Assembly (NCBI GenBank): GCA_003278855.1
Contig: QCCU01000014.1
Span: 1 to 40,194, forward strand
Origin: Prochlorococcus sp. AG-347-M23
GTDB taxonomy: Bacteria > Cyanobacteriota > Cyanobacteriia > PCC-6307 > Cyanobiaceae
Length of the DNA: 40,194 nt
Direction: 5' to 3'
Shown here: piece by piece, positions 1 to 7,533 of the stretch
How positions within the stretch are numbered: the stretch's first letter is position 1
How the letters are laid out: each line of letters starts with the position of its first letter
Position numbers and translations under genes: made by a program
The notes under the pieces: generated by a model
The model's input: the letters and a program-made list of their open reading frames with translations, nothing else
Told to the model about the DNA's origin: nothing
Databases searched by the model: none

Positions 1-610
1 TGCAAATAATCCACCAATCATCAATCTCTACAGGACAACTTATGGAACCAATATTTAGACTTCTTAAAGTACTTAATAGTATTGGATTTGGTAAATTTGC
101 ACTGATTGGACCAATTAGACCATTGCTGAATTTTTCTTTACCCTCAGAAAATTTTGAAGCCAAGTCTGCAAAAGAATCTCCATCTTCTGATAATTTAAAA
201 TATATTTCATTTGCCATATTTTTATCTTTTACTCTGATCAATTGATATGTAATGAGATCATACTTTGCTTGATTTTCTTGAAAAAAAATGAAAATTTGAT
301 CCTGAAAATTTTCCTGTAGCCATTTTATCCACAAATATTTTCTTATTATATGCTCTTTAAATTCGTCATTATTTTTTATTGCATTTAATGGGAAATTAAT
401 AATTTGTTTAGTTATTTCTTGATTAAAAATCTTAAACCAATTCTTTAGTATTATTTCCTCCTCTTCGTTATTATTTGGTAAGAAATCTTTGATTTTTTCA
501 AAAATTATTGATTCTCTTATATAAAGATATAATAAACCTAATTCATTTAATTTACTTAAGCTAATTTTAGGTAGTACCTGAGTTTCAATTTTCAAGTTTT
601 TGTTTAGCAT
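1..610 (-). CDS. Peptidyl-prolyl isomerase, parvulin-like (C-terminus outside window)
   Basis: The minus-strand frame opens with ATG at 610 and is still open at base 1, so about 203 N-terminal residues are visible. The first ~130 residues are helical, charged and rich in Lys/Glu/Asn, as in the chaperone-like N-terminal region of SurA/PpiC proteins. From about residue 140 the sequence YQLIRVKDKNMANEIYFKL, followed by SFADLASKFS and later GLIGPI, matches the start of a rotamase (parvulin) domain: hydrophobic strand, helix, then the DLA..FS.G....G pattern. No signal peptide is visible. In marine cyanobacteria such proteins often sit beside type I secretion genes, but the neighbour lies outside the window. 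Family call is fairly sure; substrate unknown. Confidence 0.7.
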   Translation of the reverse strand, partial: MLNKNLKIETQVLPKISLSKLNELGLLYLYIRESIIFEKIKDFLPNNNEEEEIILKNWFKIFNQEITKQIINFPLNAIKNNDEFKEHIIRKYLWIKWLQENFQDQIFIFFQENQAKYDLITYQLIRVKDKNMANEIYFKLSEDGDSFADLASKFSEGKEKFSNGLIGPISANLPNPILLSTLRSLNIGSISCPVEIDDWWIIC

Positions 611-1499
611 TTTTCGATAATTAATTCAAAAATATTAATGTTATCTTCCTTAAAAATATAACTTATAGATCTAATTCTAATATTTAAGTGGACATTATTG
701 AAAAATCTATCCTATTAAGTATTAATTATTACTTTTTCTGATAAATATCTTGAAATTTTTTTTAAAATTTTATTAATCTACATAGCTTTAAAACTTAAGG
801 TGATTATGTTGCAAAATTGATAATCTAGAAAAAAAGAATTCCTAAACAATGCAGATTAAAAATAAAAACAAAATGCAAAATTTGTAGATCTTATTCTGTC
901 TTAGAAAAATTTATAAATTGTTTTAAATAAATTCTGATATTTCAAAAATAATTAAATTAATTCTTAAGTTATCAATATATTTTATTTGGAAGATATTCAC
1001 TTTAATCATCCTCTTATCAGCGAAATGATTTAAAAAATTAAGTTAGAAACAAATGAGTACTGACAAAACTAATATGAAGATCTAAAAATTTTTCTTCTGA
1101 CATTTGAAGATAAGTGAGTTCTCTTTTTTTTAATGATAAAGCGCGGGTGCTACCCATGCACTAGGTCGCAGGTTCGAATCCTGTCATACTGAATCTCATA
1201 CCCAATTAATAAAAAGGTTTCCCAGGCTTTGTTTTTTATTATTTAAATTCTGTTGTCCTCAATTATTGTGGACAAATATTAATTTATTTGTCGCGACAAA
1301 CCTCCTAGTGGTTAGCAAAAATATGATATAGCTTGATAATCTAGTGCTGAACTATGGCTGTTAAACGATTTGGTGACAATTATTGGATTTGTTCCTATCC
1401 ACTGGCCTGAAAAAGATAAAAATTTTCATTGATAAATACCTTTTTAACCTATTTAGCCTTTTTTTTTTTTAAGATAGGTACGAATTAAATCTACAAAAA
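611..1499. other. 889-base intergenic stretch with a tRNA remnant
   Basis: No convincing protein gene was found. It is very AT-rich and holds the tRNA-like fragment at 1141-1192. An 18-codon open frame starts with ATG near 1354 (begins MAVKRFGD), too short to support. The last ~50 bases include a T/A-rich tract just upstream of the hli gene and presumably its promoter, though no clear -35/-10 pair stands out. Confidence 0.5.
1141..1192 (+). other. 3' fragment of a tRNA (tRNA-Pro-like), probable integration scar
   Basis: The bases fit the last two thirds of a tRNA: D-stem 3' side GCGC (1141-1144), a 5-bp anticodon stem GGTGC/GCACT around the 7-base loop TACCCAT, a 5-base variable loop AGGTC, a T arm GCAGG-TTCGAAT-CCTGT (1168-1184), the acceptor 3' strand CATACTG and discriminator A. 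No matching 5' acceptor strand (CAGTATG) or D-loop lies upstream, and loop position 33 is A instead of the near-universal U. It is therefore not a functional tRNA. From memory, the T arm and variable loop look like picocyanobacterial tRNA-Pro. Partial tRNA 3' ends commonly mark integrase attachment sites, and no integrase is nearby. Confidence 0.55.
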
Positions 1500-1754
1500 A
1501 TGAGTAAATTTAAGGATAATTTTTCAAGCGAAAGCTTTTACCCAGACAGTAATTATTATCTTGACAAGGACAACACTCCTAAGAAGGAAACAATTTCAGA
1601 AGATCAAAAATCCAATATGGGGGAATTTTTTGAATGGCCAAATACCTATTGGTTTATTGCTGAAAGAACGAATGGAAGACTTGCGATGATAGGTTTCATG
1701 GCTGTCATTATCAACTACACCTTATTTGGATGGATAGCTTATCCAATCCTCTAA
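1500..1754 (+). CDS. hli: High-light-inducible protein (Hli/Scp)
   Basis: 84 aa. The C-terminal ~40 residues carry the one-helix chlorophyll-binding motif of the LHC superfamily: AERTNGRLAMIGF, with the Glu and Asn/Arg residues that bind chlorophyll and cross-brace the helix, then the transmembrane stretch ending FGWIAYPIL. The N-terminal 45 residues are hydrophilic and variable. Hli proteins sit in the thylakoid membrane, bind chlorophyll and carotenoid, and protect photosystem II and chlorophyll synthesis under light or nutrient stress. The stop abuts the next ATG (TAA then ATG at 1755), so the two genes are probably co-translated. The core resembles the 42-aa Hli at 33877, which also reads AERTNGR and ends FGWI.P. 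Confidence 0.93.
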   Translation: MSKFKDNFSSESFYPDSNYYLDKDNTPKKETISEDQKSNMGEFFEWPNTYWFIAERTNGRLAMIGFMAVIINYTLFGWIAYPIL

Positions 1755-1982
1755 ATGAGTAATTCTAATTTTGACAAAAATGGTGTAGATAAATATGGAA
1801 CACATTGGCTTCAATATACTGCGTTTGTTGTAACTGCATTTGCTATTTATTTTTGCTGGGCATTTTTCAATGATGCTAATTTCCACCATTTCGTTGAAAA
1901 AATGTTCAAGTTCTGGAATTGTAATGGATATAACCCATTAAGTTATTGCCTCATGCGGTGGAAATTAAACTTTTATCCTTAA
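1755..1982 (+). CDS. Small membrane protein linked to hli
   Basis: 75 aa, not recognised. The ATG immediately follows the hli stop codon, indicating translational coupling. A single hydrophobic helix lies at about residues 21-38 (YTAFVVTAFAIYFCWAFF), preceded by a Gly/Tyr/Trp-containing segment. The last 25 residues (Cys-, Asn- and Trp-containing, mixed) look unlike the rest and could come from a frameshift in a shorter ancestral gene. A thylakoid location is inferred only from the neighbour. Confidence 0.55.
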   Translation: MSNSNFDKNGVDKYGTHWLQYTAFVVTAFAIYFCWAFFNDANFHHFVEKMFKFWNCNGYNPLSYCLMRWKLNFYP

Positions 1983-2433
1983 AAAAGTAATGGCTAGGTC
2001 TTATTAGTTGGTTAATTCAAATAGATCAAGGGTAAAAAGGTATCTCAAAAATACAAAAAATAAAGATCCATTTTTAAATATGTGTTTTTTTATTCTGGGA
2101 AGGTTACTTCTTAATAGGGCTTAATAGTTCAAAGAACCACCTATCATGCAATCCGAGAAGAATTAAAGAAAGATGGAGCTAGAGAAGAATGAAAAAAATC
2201 AATTGTTCAGGCTTGGAGAAGAACCGAGGCAGATGACCAAAAAACAGAGCTAGGGCCATTAATCCTTAACTTTAATAGTCAGTCAAATAATACTCAATTA
2301 CTAAATAATGGCGTTGCTAGTAGTAAGCCTTTCATACTATTTAAGTTATTTTTACCAAAGTCGAAAAATATAACTCTTGCATTTTTGCTAACCAATTAAC
2401 TTTAACTTCCAAGTTACTTTTATTGATTTTTGA
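1983..2433. other. Intergenic stretch containing a decayed gene
   Basis: Apart from the broken frame at 2118-2399, no intact gene, clear promoter or terminator was recognised. The stretch lies between the rightward hli pair and the leftward rluF gene. Confidence 0.4.
2118..2399 (+). pseudogene. Decayed small gene with an in-frame TGA
   Basis: A 93-codon frame between a TAG at 2115 and the TAA at 2397 reads like protein on both sides of one TGA (2190-2192): upstream RTTYHAIREELKKDGAREE, downstream KKSIVQAWRRTEADDQKTEL. A TGG-to-TGA change (Trp to stop) would explain it. There is no good start codon at the upstream end, so the 5' end is lost too. Family not recognised. The alternative is a chance open frame, but the charged, helix-like composition either side of the stop argues against that. 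Confidence 0.4.
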
Positions 2434-3156
2434 TTAGTCATGTGTTTTTGAAGATTTTTCGAGTAATTTATTTAATTTTAGGAGTTCCTCTTTACTAAGT
2501 TCTCTATATTCTCCTGTTGGAACATCTAACTTAATATTCATAATTCTTACACGCTTTAATGATCTTACTCTATATCCTAAGACCTCACACATTCTTCTAA
2601 TCTGTCGGTTAAGTCCCTGTGTGAGTATTATTTTAAAATTTCTTGGACCCAATTGTTCTACGAAACAATTTTTAGTTTTTGTGTCTAATATTTCAACTCC
2701 ATTGCTCATGCTTTTAATAAAGTCGCTATTAATCGGACGATTAACTTTTACAATATATTCTTTTTCATGATTATTTCTTGCTCTGAGTATTTTATTTACG
2801 ATATCTCCATCATTAGTTAAAAAAATCAATCCCTCACTGAGCTTATCTAATCTTCCGATAGGGAAAATTCTTTTAGGATATTTAATGAAATCTACGACAT
2901 TATTGGGTTCTACTTTTCTATCTGTTGTGCAAACAATTCCTACAGGTTTATTAAAGGCTAAGTAAATATTTTTTTGTATCTTTAATTTTTCTATTCTTTG
3001 ACCTTTAACTTCTACTTGATCACTATCTTCTACTTTGGTTCCAATTTCTGGAATTTTGCCATTAATGGTTACCTTTCCTTCTAGGATTAATCTATCTGCT
3101 TCTCTTCTAGAACAATAACCGACTTCACTTAAATATTTATTTATTCTGATAGCCAT
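2434..3156 (-). CDS. rluF: 23S rRNA pseudouridine synthase RluF
   Basis: 240 aa with the RsuA/RluB/RluE/RluF layout: an N-terminal S4 RNA-binding domain (residues 1-~50, NKYLSEVGYCSRREADRLI) followed by the catalytic fold with GRLD at 101-104, Asp104 being the expected catalytic residue, then GLIFLTNDGD and RNNHEKEYIV. The GLIFLTN..GD..NKILRA..xHEKEY run is the RluF-type signature, whose members isomerise a uridine near the peptidyl-transferase centre (U2604 in E. coli numbering); RluB is less likely. The C-terminal QGLNRQIRRMCEVLGY motif is conserved in the superfamily. Length is slightly short of enterobacterial RluF, which has a longer tail. Cytoplasmic. No operon partner on this strand is close. 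Confidence 0.88.
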   Translation of the reverse strand: MAIRINKYLSEVGYCSRREADRLILEGKVTINGKIPEIGTKVEDSDQVEVKGQRIEKLKIQKNIYLAFNKPVGIVCTTDRKVEPNNVVDFIKYPKRIFPIGRLDKLSEGLIFLTNDGDIVNKILRARNNHEKEYIVKVNRPINSDFIKSMSNGVEILDTKTKNCFVEQLGPRNFKIILTQGLNRQIRRMCEVLGYRVRSLKRVRIMNIKLDVPTGEYRELSKEELLKLNKLLEKSSKTHD

Positions 3157-3306
3157 TTTGGATGTTTCATTTTTATCTGAACTAAATAAAAGAATTTACT
3201 AATCTCCTTATATTTTAGATCCGCTGTCAATTTCAGTTAGTGATCTCATTATTGAATTACAGATTATTTTCATCAGTAATTTAAACCATACATATCTTTC
3301 TCTTTT

Positions 3307-3552
3307 TTAATTCCAATTTTTTTCAATTTTCCTCCAGCCCTTAGAAAGTAATCTTTCATAAATTTCTCTAGCTAAATCTATTTCAACAGAAACTGTATTT
3401 GTCATTACTGGTGGATTATTTCCTAAGTCTCCCACTATTTTTCCAGTATCTATAAACATATACTCAAAAACTCCATCAACGCTCTTATCGTTTTTCATAA
3501 ATCTTTTAACTTCTGACCTATTTAAATTAATCAACCAATAAGATTTAGCCAT
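3307..3552 (-). CDS. DUF1651-type small protein
   Basis: 81 aa from the ATG at 3552, preferred over an adjacent upstream TTG. N-terminal YWLINLNRSEVKRF and C-terminal AREIYERLLSKGWRK define the family pattern: an aromatic/Leu-Ile-Asn start, a central PP.M segment, and a final helix ending in Gly-Trp. The protein at 6075-6338 aligns with it over its whole length and the one at 18450-18719 shares the C-terminal helix. DUF1651 proteins are numerous in Prochlorococcus and marine Synechococcus and have no established function. Soluble, no signal peptide. Confidence 0.65.
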   Translation of the reverse strand: MAKSYWLINLNRSEVKRFMKNDKSVDGVFEYMFIDTGKIVGDLGNNPPVMTNTVSVEIDLAREIYERLLSKGWRKIEKNWN

Positions 3553-3584
3553 CAATTTAACCTTGGATTTAGTAAGCTTTCCAT

Positions 3585-4223
3585 TTAAAACAAACTCATT
3601 TGATCAGTTTCTTTTTTCTTTAAATCTTCTAATAGCCAATCTTCAGGTGACCAACCCATAGTGATTGGAAATAATCCTTTTAATTCATCTGCATCTTTAA
3701 CTTGCTCTGTCCATTGTTCTTCATATCCATTAGGAACGATTACAGGCATGCGGTGATGAAAAGGTTTAATTAAAGCATTTGGTTTAGTCGTTAAAACGCA
3801 GCAACTCTCAAGTTCTGCTCCATCTGGTGAGGTCCACTTACTCCAAATTCCTCCCAACCAAAAAGTCTCATAATTTGTCTTTCGAACAAGATATTTTTTT
3901 TCAAAAAAACCACTCGCAGGTATTAGGCATCTTTTATGTTTCCAACTTCCACTAAATAATCTTTTTTCTTCTATGGTTTCTGATCTTGCATTAAATGGTC
4001 TTGGTCTCACTTTATCAAATGGGTCTTTCGCCCACGGAGAAATAAAGCCCCATGTCATAAAAGTAGTTTTAATTCTTCCTTCGTTTTTAATTACAAGCAC
4101 AGGATCATTAGGTCTTATTAGATTTTGAGTCTTGTATTTAGAATCAAGTCCAATTGGATAGTCTTGTTTCAAAATCTTTGGCAACTTCTCAAATTTAGTT
4201 TTAAGCTCAAATCTTCCGCACAT
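3585..4223 (-). CDS. SRAP-domain protein (HMCES/YedK family)
   Basis: 212 aa, the normal length. Members covalently trap abasic sites in single-stranded DNA, protecting stalled forks. All hallmark residues are visible: Cys2 right after the initiator Met (MCGRF), which forms the thiazolidine crosslink; Asn78 in NARSE; Glu108 in GFFE; and the His pair at 156-157 in HHRMP. The MTWGF and LIPASGF segments are also conserved. The need for Cys2 fixes the start. The gene runs toward the DUF1651 gene with a ~30-base gap; a shared transcript is possible but unproven. Cytoplasmic. Confidence 0.93.
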   Translation of the reverse strand: MCGRFELKTKFEKLPKILKQDYPIGLDSKYKTQNLIRPNDPVLVIKNEGRIKTTFMTWGFISPWAKDPFDKVRPRPFNARSETIEEKRLFSGSWKHKRCLIPASGFFEKKYLVRKTNYETFWLGGIWSKWTSPDGAELESCCVLTTKPNALIKPFHHRMPVIVPNGYEEQWTEQVKDADELKGLFPITMGWSPEDWLLEDLKKKETDQMSLF

Positions 4224-4414
4224 TGATTTTTGAAATATTTTTAAAACTCACTTAAAAAAAACAGCAAATTTTCCTTATTTTAGATCTACTTTCAGTTTTC
4301 TCAAATAAAAAAACAAATTTTTGATCGTAGAAAATTTTAATCTAAATAATTAAAAGAAAATATAGAAATTGAAAAGCTTCCTCAAATTTAATTTGAATGT
4401 TTCAAAATTAAATC

Positions 4415-4561
4415 ATGACAGATCCAATTCTCTATTTATCTATGTTACTAGGACTTGGAGGAGTCCTTGTATTAATCTCTTCGTTTCATGATGATGACGA
4501 TGGTGATGATGATGGAGAAAAATATATTTATAATCTTGAAGTAACTAACTTAGCGAGATGA
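4415..4561 (+). CDS. 48-aa membrane protein with acidic Asp tract
   Basis: One hydrophobic helix (residues 4-23, PILYLSMLLGLGGVLVLI) is followed by an almost pure Asp segment (His-Asp4-Gly-Asp3) and a short polar tail. The design resembles the 37-aa protein at 6609-6722 (helix, then Glu/Asp-rich tail). Unknown function; a thylakoid or plasma-membrane micro-protein is likely. The acidic run could bind cations, but that is speculation. Confidence 0.6.
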   Translation: MTDPILYLSMLLGLGGVLVLISSFHDDDDGDDDGEKYIYNLEVTNLAR

Positions 4562-4811
4562 TTGATATTTTTATAAAATTATAGTTTTTGATGAAAATTG
4601 CTTGCTGAAACAGACCGCTTTTAAATTTAAGGTTATACGGGAGTAACGGAATTATTGCCCTAATTTTCAAGCACAACCGGTTATTATATTCATTTTTAAA
4701 TTAAGTTGTTGGTCCTCTATCCGTATATGTTTGTGCCTTAAACCGTACTTCTTTATTAGTCGGTTGATAAGGATCCCTAGTTAGAACTTAGTTGTTACAG
4801 CAATAAATAAA

Positions 4812-4997
4812 ATGCCTTCAACACCGATCAAATCTTGTAATAAATATGTGTTGAGTTACAAAGATTCATCAAATAAAACACATGAAGTTGGCTTCTACGC
4901 ACGCGATGCATACGATTGCCTAATGCTTGCGAGGGAATTCAACTCTTACGTACAAGACAATCCAGGATCTGTAATCAGAATCCAACAAAAATTTTGA
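4812..4997 (+). CDS. Conserved 61-aa hypothetical protein
   Basis: Starts MPSTPIKSCNKYVLSYKD, has a central ARDAYDCLMLAREFN helix and ends VIRIQQKF. The layout (two strands, a helix, a strand) suggests a small soluble fold. Two Cys residues (9 and 36) are present. The stop is 11 bases before the next ATG and a GAGG ribosome-binding site lies in that gap, so the two genes are probably one operon. Not assigned to a named family. The 250 bases upstream hold no other gene. Confidence 0.65.
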   Translation: MPSTPIKSCNKYVLSYKDSSNKTHEVGFYARDAYDCLMLAREFNSYVQDNPGSVIRIQQKF

Positions 4998-5008
4998 GGG
5001 AATTAATT

Positions 5009-5173
5009 ATGAATTTAAATAAATCACCATTCGCAATTCAAGATAAAAATGCAAGAGATCTTGATAATACAAAAGATTATCCAACAATTGCAGATTTAAT
5101 TAGAGAACAGAAAGTTCCACAAGATGTCGGAAATACTGTTCACCATCGTAGAGATTTAGACTCCCTCGGTTAG
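5009..5173 (+). CDS. 54-aa hypothetical protein
   Basis: ATG at 5009 is chosen because a GAGG Shine-Dalgarno sequence lies just upstream; the longer reading frame from 4916 would overlap the previous gene. Product is hydrophilic, with DYPTIADLIREQKVP followed by VHHRRDLDSLG. No membrane helix or known motif. Likely co-transcribed with the gene at 4812. Confidence 0.6.
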   Translation: MNLNKSPFAIQDKNARDLDNTKDYPTIADLIREQKVPQDVGNTVHHRRDLDSLG

Positions 5174-5239
5174 TTTACGAGAATGGCTATTTACTAATTT
5201 TAAAAAATTAACGATTTGATTACGCGATTTACCGTTCAT

Positions 5240-5407
5240 TCATAAGATAATATTTTCTTCCTCAAGTTTTTTTTTAAGCTCTACAGGCATATAAGCAATA
5301 TCTTTTTTTATTGCATTAATAGCATCTCTATACTTTTCAGGTTCAGCTAAAAGCATTTTTATTAAATTGTATTGACTTTCAATTTCTTCAGAAGAAAATT
5401 TTCCCAT
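5240..5407 (-). CDS. 55-aa hypothetical protein
   Basis: Complete ATG-to-TGA frame beginning MGKFSSEEIESQYNLIKMLL and ending PVELKKKLEEENIIL. It is helical, charged and soluble with no Cys. The DAINAIKKDIAYMPVEL middle looks like a genuine small-protein core. Upstream lies the DUF3303 gene on the same strand, so both may share a transcript. Family not recognised. Confidence 0.5.
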   Translation of the reverse strand: MGKFSSEEIESQYNLIKMLLAEPEKYRDAINAIKKDIAYMPVELKKKLEEENIIL

Positions 5408-5467
5408 AAAAAATATTTACTACCCTTTTATATTAAATCAACAGTCAAACACACAAAATATTGACTA

Positions 5468-5779
5468 TTAGTTAGAGGCTGCTGCAATTTCTTTATGGAC
5501 GGAAAGAAATTCTTTATCCGTTAGAACTGGTGTAACTTCAATTTCTACGCCAAAATTATCGACCCAGATACTACTCCATTTCCAAATGTTTTGGTGGTTT
5601 GAAGATTCAACTATTGCCCAACCATTAGCTCCTTCAGGATTTAGGACTCTATTAAGAACTTTAAACCCATCAAATTCATCACCTTCGCATCCTCCTTCAA
5701 CAAAACCCGCAAAAGCTTCGGCCCCTTGCATATGACTTTCTTGATCTGGGAATTGCCAGTGTACGATGTAAGTTTGCAT
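5468..5779 (-). CDS. DUF3303-type protein
   Basis: 103 aa. N-terminal MQTYIVHWQFPDQESHMQG, central GFKVLNRVLNPEGANGWAIV and late IWVDNFGVEIEVTPVLTD fit the small ferredoxin-like/dimeric barrel family often labelled DUF3303 in cyanobacteria: a first strand with a Trp, a G.G...V.E strand, then a Trp/Asp segment before the end. Soluble, no signal peptide. Function unknown. Confidence 0.65.
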   Translation of the reverse strand: MQTYIVHWQFPDQESHMQGAEAFAGFVEGGCEGDEFDGFKVLNRVLNPEGANGWAIVESSNHQNIWKWSSIWVDNFGVEIEVTPVLTDKEFLSVHKEIAAASN

Positions 5780-5904
5780 GAATAAAATTATTTTTTTTAA
5801 TTATTAATTATCGAATTTAAAAATTAAATAAAAAGTCTTTAAACACTAATTAAAAAGGGCTTTAGTCTAGAAGTAAAAAATAGCAAAAAAAAAGACTCTT
5901 ACGA

Positions 5905-6076
5905 GCCTAGGTGATGGGGACTCCTATAATGACAAATTAAAGAGAAACAAACAACCCCATCAATAGGTAATTTTAAATACTTACAAACACCATATGTAGT
6001 GCTAAGATTTTAAAAAGGCTGGGTGATGGGGATTATCCCGCTTTTTGATTGGGGCGAAGCTAACGCCCTTTTTTTT
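5905..6076 (+). ncRNA. Candidate structured leader RNA with alternative pairings
   Basis: The octamer TGATGGGG occurs at 5912-5919 and again at 6024-6031. Between them, CCCCATCA (5955-5962) is perfectly complementary to both, so two mutually exclusive 8-bp helices are possible. The second copy also starts a local GGGA-TTA-TCCC hairpin. A TATAAT box lies at 5925-5930; transcription from it would exclude the first octamer, whereas transcription from further upstream would include it. The RNA ends at the strong terminator at 6052-6076, directly ahead of a coding frame. Either a free small RNA or an attenuator-type leader fits. Confidence 0.45.
6052..6076 (+). terminator. Rho-independent terminator
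   Basis: Stem GGGCG/CGCCC with a 7-base loop, followed by eight T. It sits directly before the TTG start of the DUF1651-type gene, so read-through or anti-termination would be needed for expression from an upstream promoter. Confidence 0.75.
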
Positions 6077-6338
6077 GGAAAAATTTACTTTAATCAATAA
6101 AGCCAGATCGAGGATTAAAGTATTTGAACCTTTTGAAGATAATCTTAAGAACTCTTCTATGGTTAATGCAATTTTAATCTCTTATGGGTGTGTTTTTAAG
6201 CGATCAAGTAAGCCTATTATGAAAGGCTCTAGGGTTGAATCTATCGAAGAAGCGAGAAACGAATATAAAAAACTATTAGAGGAAGGTTGGGAAAAAACTT
6301 ATAGATTCAATAGTTTTTTTAAAAAAAATGGTGAATAG
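6075..6338 (+). CDS. DUF1651-type protein, TTG start
   Basis: About 87 aa. TTG at 6075 is chosen because the product then starts (M)EKFTLINKARSRIKVF, which lines up with the N-terminus of the 3307-3552 protein (YWLINLNRSEVKRF); both end in a helix AR..Y..LL..GW.K. The first in-frame ATG (6159) would lose the conserved N-terminal half. The start codon overlaps the T-tract of the terminator at 6052-6076 and there is no visible Shine-Dalgarno sequence, an unusual arrangement that suggests control by the leader. Function unknown. Confidence 0.55.
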   Translation: MEKFTLINKARSRIKVFEPFEDNLKNSSMVNAILISYGCVFKRSSKPIMKGSRVESIEEARNEYKKLLEEGWEKTYRFNSFFKKNGE

Positions 6339-6407
6339 GTACTTTACCTAAAATTTGACATTATTAAAAATTAATTGCTAGATAAGCTTCAGAATGGAAG
6401 AAGGAAC

Positions 6408-6575
6408 ATGAAAAAAGACATTTATTCAAATATGAAAGATTCAGATGCTTTGGAAAGTTTTTTTGAATGTATAACTTCTTGTAGCATCAATAGTGAGGGA
6501 GTAGATTGCACAACAGCATGTTATGTAAAACACTTAGAACCAAGTAATATCGATTACCCCTTAAAATTTTTATAA
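6408..6575 (+). CDS. 55-aa Cys-containing small protein
   Basis: ATG at 6408 is preferred to an upstream TTG (6375) because AAGAAGGAAC provides a ribosome-binding site. The product has four Cys in a compact pattern, ECITSCSINSEGVDCTTACY (C-x3-C-x8-C-x3-C), typical of a disulfide-stabilised helical hairpin (twin CX3C-like) or a metal site. No signal peptide. Unrecognised family. Confidence 0.65.
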   Translation: MKKDIYSNMKDSDALESFFECITSCSINSEGVDCTTACYVKHLEPSNIDYPLKFL

Positions 6576-6608
6576 GCAAAGCTTATTTATAATTGTTATA
6601 TTTCACTG

Positions 6609-6722
6609 ATGTTGTTTCCACCTCCTCAAGTTATTTTTGGTCTATTGCTTTTATCTATAGCAGTAGTTCTAATCTGGGATATTAGATACAATCCTTTTGG
6701 AGAAGACGAAGACGGAATTTAA
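6609..6722 (+). CDS. 37-aa single-helix membrane protein
   Basis: Complete frame: MLFPPP, a hydrophobic helix VIFGLLLLSIAVVLIW, then a charged tail DIRYNPFGEDEDGI. The helix plus acidic tail recalls the 48-aa protein at 4415. It lies 33 bases after the Cys-containing gene and may be in its operon. Function unknown. Confidence 0.55.
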   Translation: MLFPPPQVIFGLLLLSIAVVLIWDIRYNPFGEDEDGI

Positions 6723-7024
6723 TTTTCAACTAGGAAGCTGATTTGTAGTTGGTGCGTGAAATTGCCTTTTTTTTCTTTTTAGTCTTTTATAAGCGACTAA
6801 AGAGCCTAATAATAACAATGTAATAGCTATTGAGTTAATCATATAAAGTAGTTTTATATATATATAAACAAATATGTTCTAAATATCAATGACTAAATTT
6901 ATTTTTTCAAAAAGTGATTTTTTTTGGACTAATTTTTAATATTTAGCTCTGATACTAGGTACCCCAAAAAACCAAGAGAAAATACTTATCTGATCAAAAG
7001 TAATTTCTATGCAATAAGAATAAA
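6723..7024. other. 302-base intergenic stretch
   Basis: Nothing coding was seen. An imperfect hairpin CAACTA...TAGTTG near 6727-6750 followed by a T-rich run could end the upstream operon, but its stem is interrupted. Confidence 0.3.
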
Positions 7025-7129
7025 TCACTTTTTCTTATTTCTCATTTGATATTGCAGAACAGCTTTTAGATGTTGTACTTCTTTTTCTAAAGTCTCAATT
7101 CTTTTTTCTAGTTCTTCATTAGTTGCCAT
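7025..7129 (-). CDS. 34-aa coiled-coil micro-protein
   Basis: Frame MATNEELEKRIETLEKEV continues as QHLKAVLQYQ and ends MRNKKK. Leu/Ile/Val occupy heptad a/d positions over almost the entire length, so it is a short two-stranded coiled coil with a basic tail, SlyX-like in appearance but about half as long. No partner gene adjacent. Confidence 0.5.
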   Translation of the reverse strand: MATNEELEKRIETLEKEVQHLKAVLQYQMRNKKK

Positions 7130-7273
7130 ATTTTTGAGAGATAAATTCCTTGATATTTATGATATTAAAAAAGTAACTTTTTACCCGTGAAAATTTCAAA
7201 TAAGTATTAGAGCCTATTGATGTGGATAATTTCCCTAGATAAATTATGCAGAGTATAAATTTAGGGGTAATTT

Positions 7274-7417
7274 ATGAGTGGAGATTATGAGACGCTAGAA
7301 ATCAATCAACCTAAAATTAGATATTTTCAGAAAAGAACCGAAAATAATACAAAATGGTTAGATGAATTAATCAACCAAATTGAAGATATGAAAAACAATA
7401 TATCCAAATCTGCTTAA
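7274..7417 (+). CDS. 47-aa hypothetical protein
   Basis: Begins MSGDYETLEINQPKIRYFQK and ends with an amphipathic helix WLDELINQIEDMKNNI. Upstream TTTAGGGGTAATTT offers a weak ribosome-binding site. Its TAA shares a base with the next ATG (TAATG), so it is the first gene of a coupled run of four reading frames (7274, 7417, 7530, 7763). Unknown function. Confidence 0.55.
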   Translation: MSGDYETLEINQPKIRYFQKRTENNTKWLDELINQIEDMKNNISKSA

Positions 7418-7533
7418 TGACTGAAAAAGAGTTGAAGGAATTAGAGAAAGTTGCAAAAGAAAATGGATATAATGATGAGCTAAAAGATATATATTTAAGG
7501 GAAGTTATTGACAGAAATAAAGAATACGAATGA
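7417..7533 (+). CDS. 38-aa hypothetical protein
   Basis: Charged, helical product (begins MTEKELKELEKVAKENGYND). Start overlaps the previous stop by one base and its own TGA overlaps the next ATG (ATGA), so it is translationally coupled on both sides. That coupling is the main support for such a short frame. Confidence 0.5.
   Translation: MTEKELKELEKVAKENGYNDELKDIYLREVIDRNKEYE

Noticed and set aside
42..245. 67-codon plus-strand frame
   Set aside because: Antisense to the parvulin-like protein, whose rotamase motif is recognisable.
1141..1192. A functional tRNA-Gly(CCC) gene
   Set aside because: There is no 5' acceptor strand or D-loop, and loop position 33 is A, so it cannot fold into a full tRNA.
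5888..5916. Minus-strand hairpin with T-run as a terminator
   Set aside because: The stem is only ~5 bp with a G-T pair and no minus-strand gene lies to its right to terminate; kept only as a remark.
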